From the NCBI GenBank assembly GCA_037138335.1, contig JBAXIO010000018.1, positions 18,221 through 82,220 of the forward strand: 64,000 nt of DNA, in the 5' to 3' direction. The stretch comes from CAIRDP01 sp037138335. Its GTDB lineage: Bacteria > Bacteroidota > Bacteroidia > Bacteroidales > FEN-979. The notes beneath the pieces are model-generated. The model saw only the letters and a program-made list of their open reading frames with translations. It was not told where the DNA came from and searched no databases. Below, piece after piece: positions 60,380 through 64,000 of this stretch. How positions within the stretch are numbered: the first letter of the stretch is position 1; each line of letters starts with the position of its first letter. The position numbers and the translations under genes are program-made.

Positions 60380-60829
60380 TTATAAGATTTGGGATATTTT
60401 TTCGACTCTCCTCAAATGCCTTCCGCCTTCAAAATCAGTATCAAGAAAGATCTCTACAAACCTGAGCGCCTGTTCGGAACTTATATACCTTGCAGGCAAT
60501 GAAATAATATTTGCATCATTATGCTGGCGGGCAAGCTTTGTGATCTCTTCATTCCAACACACGGCAGCCCGTACATTCCTGTATTTATTGGCCACCATTG
60601 CAACACCGTTGCCACTTCCGCAGATTATGATCCCTTTTTGAATTTCATTCCTGTTTACAGCGTCAGCTAGCGGATGTATAGGGTCGGGGTAATCCATACT
60701 TTCTTCCGAACCTGTACCAAAATCAATTACAGTATATCGCCGTTTATCCAGGTAATCCTTTAAATACTCCTTAAATTTATACCCTGCATGATCAGATCCA
60801 ATTGCAATCTTTTTCTGAGAATCAAGCAT
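60380..60829 (-). CDS. rpiB: Ribose-5-phosphate isomerase B
   Basis: A 149-residue sugar-phosphate isomerase. IAIGSDHAGYKFKE (Asp and His in the active site) and the Cys-containing ICGSGNGVAMVANK with Asn are present. I start at 60829; a longer version adds 19 hydrophobic residues that include the promoter region. Works in the pentose phosphate pathway. Confidence 0.95.
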   Translation of the reverse strand: MLDSQKKIAIGSDHAGYKFKEYLKDYLDKRRYTVIDFGTGSEESMDYPDPIHPLADAVNRNEIQKGIIICGSGNGVAMVANKYRNVRAAVCWNEEITKLARQHNDANIISLPARYISSEQALRFVEIFLDTDFEGGRHLRRVEKISQIL

Positions 60830-60846
60830 TGTTAATTGTTTTTTTA

Positions 60847-60854
60847 CAAAAGTA
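60847..60854 (-). promoter_or_regulatory. -7 element for rpiB
   Basis: TACTTTTG on the minus strand matches TAnnTTTG and lies 18 bases before the chosen rpiB start. Confidence 0.55.
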
Positions 60855-61284
60855 ATCATAATGAAATCAAAATGAAGTAAAAGCAAAAATTATGAAGTTT
60901 TATCTGCCTTAAGATCAAAATTTTAAAATTTACACATACGATTGTTGACAACTGAGTATTTTTGTTTCAAACTTTTACTAAAATAATGAGGTTTTAGAAT
61001 TTTTCCTGGTTTTTCGTTTATAACTGAAAGTTAGCAGGTGTTTATCATTTTGTGTTAACATGATTTTTCAATAAAACTATCATGTTTTTATTCACCTTCA
61101 AAGAAATTGACAATTGTTAAAAAACAAAACAAAGCACTGTAATACAATAAACTATACTTAAACATGTTTAGATAACACTGTTAATTCAATGTTGATTTTC
61201 GATTATCCTAATTTTTAGCGATTTTTTAATCAACCGTTTCAACAGCTATTATAAATAACAATAAAAAGAATCTTTATTATTAAT
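60855..61284. other. Long, very AT-rich gene-free region upstream of nadA
   Basis: About 430 bases without a credible gene, clearly more AT-rich than the rest of the window. It contains the inverted repeat AACATGAT/ATCATGTT (61057-61064 and 61079-61086, 14-base loop, then TTTTA) and the 12-base palindrome TAAACATGTTTA (61159-61170); both centre on the core ACATG. These may be regulator sites for nadA or a leader structure. No exact DnaA box (TTATCCACA) is present. Confidence 0.6.
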
Positions 61285-62223
61285 ATGAAAACTATATCAG
61301 ATCAAAATATTACCGATAAAATTTTAAAATTAAAAAAAGATAAAAATGCCGTTATCCTGGCTCATTATTACCAGGTACCTGAAATACAGGATATTGCCGA
61401 TTTTATTGGTGACAGCCTTCAACTTTCTCAAAATGCTAAAGATACTGATGCTGATATTATTGTGTTCGCCGGCGTTCATTTTATGGCAGAAACTGCTAAA
61501 ATTTTAAATCCGAATAAAAAAGTCCTGCTGCCCGATCTTGAAGCAGGTTGTTCTTTGGCTGATTCATGTCCTCCCGACAAGTTTAAAAAATTTAAGGAAG
61601 AACATCCCTTGCATAAAGTTATTTCTTACATAAATTGCTCCGCCCAGATCAAAGTATTGTCAGATGTTATCTGTACTTCGAGCAATGCGGTAAAAATTGT
61701 TGAATCATTTCCTAAAGATCAGAAGCTTATTTTTGCACCCGACAGAAACCTGGGCGGTTATATTAACCAGCTCACGGGAAGGAATATGGTGTTATGGAAC
61801 GGAAGTTGCGAGGTTCATGATATTATCAAGGCGGAAGAGGTTATCCGGTTAAAAAAGGAGCACCCTGAAGCGAAGCTGCTTGCACATCCCGAATGCAAGG
61901 ATGTTATTCTTCAACTGGCTGATTTTATAGGTTCTACTACAGCCTTATTGACTTTTTCAATAAAAGACAAAGCTACTAAGTTCATCGTGGCCACCGAAAC
62001 AGGTATTTTACACCAGATGAAAAAGTCGTCACCCGGCAAGGAATTCATCATTGTACCCACCGATGAGAAATGTTCCTGCAATGATTGTCCTTATATGAAG
62101 CTCAATACGCTCGAAAAGCTGTACCTTAGCATGAAGAATGAAAAACCGGAAATCAGCCTGCCTGCCGAATTGATAGAAGCAGCCAGAAAGCCGATACTTA
62201 AAATGCTGGAACTTTCTTCATAA
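61285..62223 (+). CDS. nadA: Quinolinate synthase A
   Basis: A 312-residue 4Fe-4S enzyme that condenses iminoaspartate with dihydroxyacetone phosphate in de novo NAD synthesis. LAHYYQVPEIQDIADFIGDSL starts the conserved part (split motif: HYYQ and DFIGDS). Cluster-ligand cysteines are in GCSLADSCP, VICTSSNA and CSCNDCP. nadB and nadC are not in the window. The long AT-rich leader upstream suggests regulated expression. Confidence 0.96.
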   Translation: MKTISDQNITDKILKLKKDKNAVILAHYYQVPEIQDIADFIGDSLQLSQNAKDTDADIIVFAGVHFMAETAKILNPNKKVLLPDLEAGCSLADSCPPDKFKKFKEEHPLHKVISYINCSAQIKVLSDVICTSSNAVKIVESFPKDQKLIFAPDRNLGGYINQLTGRNMVLWNGSCEVHDIIKAEEVIRLKKEHPEAKLLAHPECKDVILQLADFIGSTTALLTFSIKDKATKFIVATETGILHQMKKSSPGKEFIIVPTDEKCSCNDCPYMKLNTLEKLYLSMKNEKPEISLPAELIEAARKPILKMLELSS

Positions 62224-62231
62224 TCAAATAG

Positions 62232-63797
62232 ATGAATCGATTTCTGAACTTTTTTTCCTGCCTTACGCTTGCGTTTTTTATTGTGCTGGTTCTTCCTGCG
62301 CATGCGCAGAAAAAAGATACTGTGCTAAAAGACGGCTACCAGAAATTTACTTATCCCGGCGGCAAGCTTTCAACCGAAGGGCTCATCAGGGATGGCAAGC
62401 CCGACGGATACTGGAAATCATATCATGAAAACGGAAAATTAAAGTCAGAAGGAAACCGTAAGGATTTTGAAATAGATTCCCTATGGAAGTTTTATAATGA
62501 GGAAGGCAAGCTCATCCTGGAAATAAACTATAAAAAAGGGAAAAAGAACGGGATAAGAACCAGTTATCTCGACAAAGAAACGATAAGGGAAAACTACAGG
62601 AATGATATTAAAGACGGGTACACCAGGTATTATTACCCTGACGGGGCATTAAAACTTGAGATCCCCTTTGTTAAGGGCGTGGAACAGGGTTTTGGTAAAG
62701 AATATGCTGCTGACGGAACGATTATTACGCTTACGGAATATAAAAAAGGGTTTATGGTAGATCGTCTCAGGATCAACCGCAGGGACAAGAACAACCTGAA
62801 ACAGGGTAAATGGTTTTTATTTTATGAAACCGGTAACATCAGGCAGGAGGGCAATTACCTTGACGATAAAAAAGACGGGTATTTCAAGGATTATACAGAA
62901 ACCGGTGATCTACTGAAGATCAGCAAATATTTAATGGGTGAACTTCAGCCCGAGGCAGAGGAAATAGCAAAACTTAAAGTAAAGAACGAATACTATCCCG
63001 ACGGGAAGCTGAAAGTATCAGCGATGTACCGTAACGAGAGCCCTGAAGGCATATGGAGGGAATACAAACCCGACGGAACCATTGAGAAATCGCTCATGTA
63101 TCATAACGGTATTATTACAGGGGAAGGCAATGTGCTGGATGACGGCAATAAGGACGGGCCCTGGAAGGAATTCTTTGCAGATGGGACTTTGAAATCCGAA
63201 GGCAATTATACAGACGGGAAGCCTGTTGGAGATTGGAAATACTTTCATTTAAACGGCAAGGCTGAACAGATCGGCAAATTCAATAAACAGGGAAAACCCG
63301 AAGGCAAATGGAAATGGTTTTATGAAGACGGTAAATTACTCAGGGAAGAGAATTACCATAATGGGTTAAGGGACGGGCTGCTGAGTGAATACGACGAAGA
63401 AGGGACCTTGATCCAGGAAGGGGAGTTTGTAAACGGAGAAGAGGACGGGCCATGGTTCTACCTTACGGGCAATGATTATGTAAAAGGAACTTATAGGGAC
63501 GGATTGCGCACGGGTGTGTGGTATACTTACTCCCTGGTGAGGAATGCTGAAAAAACCGATTCACTTCTGATGTTTAAAGGCAATTTTATTGACGACCTGC
63601 CCGACGGTAAGCATATCTGGTTTTGGGATAACGGGAAGGTGCATGACGAAGGGCTTTTTGTGATGGGGAAGAAAGAAGGCGAATGGGTGATCAATAATTC
63701 AGACGGCACACTTTTTCTTGTTATCACTTTCAAAGACGGAGTTGAAATCCGGTTTGATGGTGTCAGGATAAAACCCCCGTTCGGGACGGAGGAATAA
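62232..63797 (+). CDS. Secreted MORN-type (YwqK-like) repeat protein
   Basis: A 521-residue protein with signal peptide (about 1-25, ending AHAQ) built almost entirely from about twenty 22-24-residue MORN-like repeats (G-x-W/Y-x-x-Y-x-x-x-G-x-L pattern, e.g. GYWKSYHENGKLKSEG, GKWKWFYEDGKLL). Databases often label these 'toxin-antitoxin system YwqK family antitoxin', a name I do not think is justified here because no toxin gene is adjacent. It starts 8 bases after nadA, so it may be co-transcribed. Periplasmic or outer-membrane structural role likely. Confidence 0.8.
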   Translation: MNRFLNFFSCLTLAFFIVLVLPAHAQKKDTVLKDGYQKFTYPGGKLSTEGLIRDGKPDGYWKSYHENGKLKSEGNRKDFEIDSLWKFYNEEGKLILEINYKKGKKNGIRTSYLDKETIRENYRNDIKDGYTRYYYPDGALKLEIPFVKGVEQGFGKEYAADGTIITLTEYKKGFMVDRLRINRRDKNNLKQGKWFLFYETGNIRQEGNYLDDKKDGYFKDYTETGDLLKISKYLMGELQPEAEEIAKLKVKNEYYPDGKLKVSAMYRNESPEGIWREYKPDGTIEKSLMYHNGIITGEGNVLDDGNKDGPWKEFFADGTLKSEGNYTDGKPVGDWKYFHLNGKAEQIGKFNKQGKPEGKWKWFYEDGKLLREENYHNGLRDGLLSEYDEEGTLIQEGEFVNGEEDGPWFYLTGNDYVKGTYRDGLRTGVWYTYSLVRNAEKTDSLLMFKGNFIDDLPDGKHIWFWDNGKVHDEGLFVMGKKEGEWVINNSDGTLFLVITFKDGVEIRFDGVRIKPPFGTEE

Positions 63798-63837
63798 ATT
63801 CATTCCGGTGGAATTGCCGGTTATTAAATTTACAAAG

Positions 63838-64000
63838 ATGGAAAAGAGAACACCAGGGCAGGGGGGCAGGACTGCAGGAAAACCCAGAACAGAACGCAGA
63901 CCGAGAAATGAAGGTAAGGTAAAAAGGGAAACCCCTGAAAGAAGGCCCGAAAGACGGGATAAACCCGAGGAGAAGCCCTGGGCCGAACGCCGTCCCAAAA
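63838..64000 (+). CDS. Start of a basic, disordered protein, cut by the window end
   Basis: An open frame of at least 54 residues runs to the window edge: Met-Glu-Lys-Arg-Thr-Pro-Gly, then a Gly/Arg/Pro/Glu/Lys-rich low-complexity stretch with WAERRPK at the edge. Bacteroidota rRNA pseudouridine synthases and some RNA helicases begin with such tails, so an RNA-binding enzyme is possible, but the domain lies outside the window. Confidence 0.6.
   Translation, partial: MEKRTPGQGGRTAGKPRTERRPRNEGKVKRETPERRPERRDKPEEKPWAERRPK

Noticed and set aside
60830..61284. Possible replication origin in the AT-rich gap upstream of nadA
   Set aside because: AT richness and the parS sites 28 kb away make it tempting, but I see no exact DnaA box and no cluster of near matches; the dyads have a different core. 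Skew analysis would be needed.
1..64000. CRISPR arrays, insertion sequences, integrases or prophage genes
   Set aside because: No spaced direct-repeat array, transposase or phage gene was found on reading both strands; gene content is chromosomal core and accessory.

Overview
The window reads as a moderately AT-rich chromosome segment from an uncultured-type member of the Bacteroidota (probably Bacteroidales-like). The case rests on lineage-typical families: GldH, a protein with a type IX secretion tail, an S46 dipeptidyl-peptidase, DUF4175, DUF5777, DUF6249, and a purH-mreBCD block. It also rests on many copies of the Bacteroidota -7 promoter element TAnnTTTG placed just upstream of genes and tRNAs. 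I found no insertion sequence, prophage or CRISPR array. About 57 protein genes and 3 tRNAs (Gln-CUG, Cys-GCA, Ala-GGC) are supported.

Layout. 0.1-6.5 kb: GH3-type acyl-adenylate enzyme, LysE-type exporter, S46 peptidase and a LytS/LytTR two-component pair. 6.5-15.9 kb: aminolipid acyltransferase fusion, RNase R, double-ABC peptide-transporter ATPase, ComF, a lamin-tail surface protein and aspartate-semialdehyde dehydrogenase. 16-25.4 kb: a Crp/Fnr-type regulator followed by a same-strand electron-transfer locus. It encodes a 6-heme lipoprotein, a small cytochrome-like lipoprotein, a DUF5777 outer-membrane barrel, a monoheme cytochrome, a 7-heme membrane-anchored cytochrome, a b-type cytochrome, a four-cluster Fe-S protein, an NrfD-type membrane subunit and an Ig-like membrane protein, with a riboflavin-kinase-only RibF relative at the end. 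25.4-36.9 kb (minus strand): GldH, a very large histidine kinase, a methyltransferase, MnmG flanked by two parS-like sites, YbeY, an RsbW-like ATPase-fold protein and DUF4175.

37-47.4 kb: gltX, tRNA-Gln, glnS, folB, tRNA-Cys, the purH-mreBCD operon, a MacB/FtsX-type permease, a ferritin-like protein and methylmalonyl-CoA epimerase. 47.7-53.2 kb: a TetR-TolC-HlyD-ABC2-ABC2 efflux operon with no ATPase gene. 53.3-60.9 kb: rhodanese-like protein, cysteine dioxygenase, tRNA-Ala, ThpR, small membrane protein, T9SS cargo, ECF sigma factor with a membrane partner, fructosamine kinase, LutB and RpiB. 61.3-64 kb: NadA, a MORN-type repeat protein and the start of a basic protein cut by the window edge.

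The best candidate for an undescribed system is the 16-25 kb locus. The genes suggest an Fnr-like redox regulator controlling a route that takes electrons from membrane quinol (7-heme/b-type pair and Fe-S/NrfD module) through a soluble cytochrome c to an outer-membrane lipoprotein and barrel. The direction of flow and the terminal acceptor are inference. The second notable signal is a perfect 16-bp parS palindrome upstream of mnmG and a 14/16 match at its other end, which suggests that the replication origin is not far away. All calls come from reading the sequence; no database search was run.
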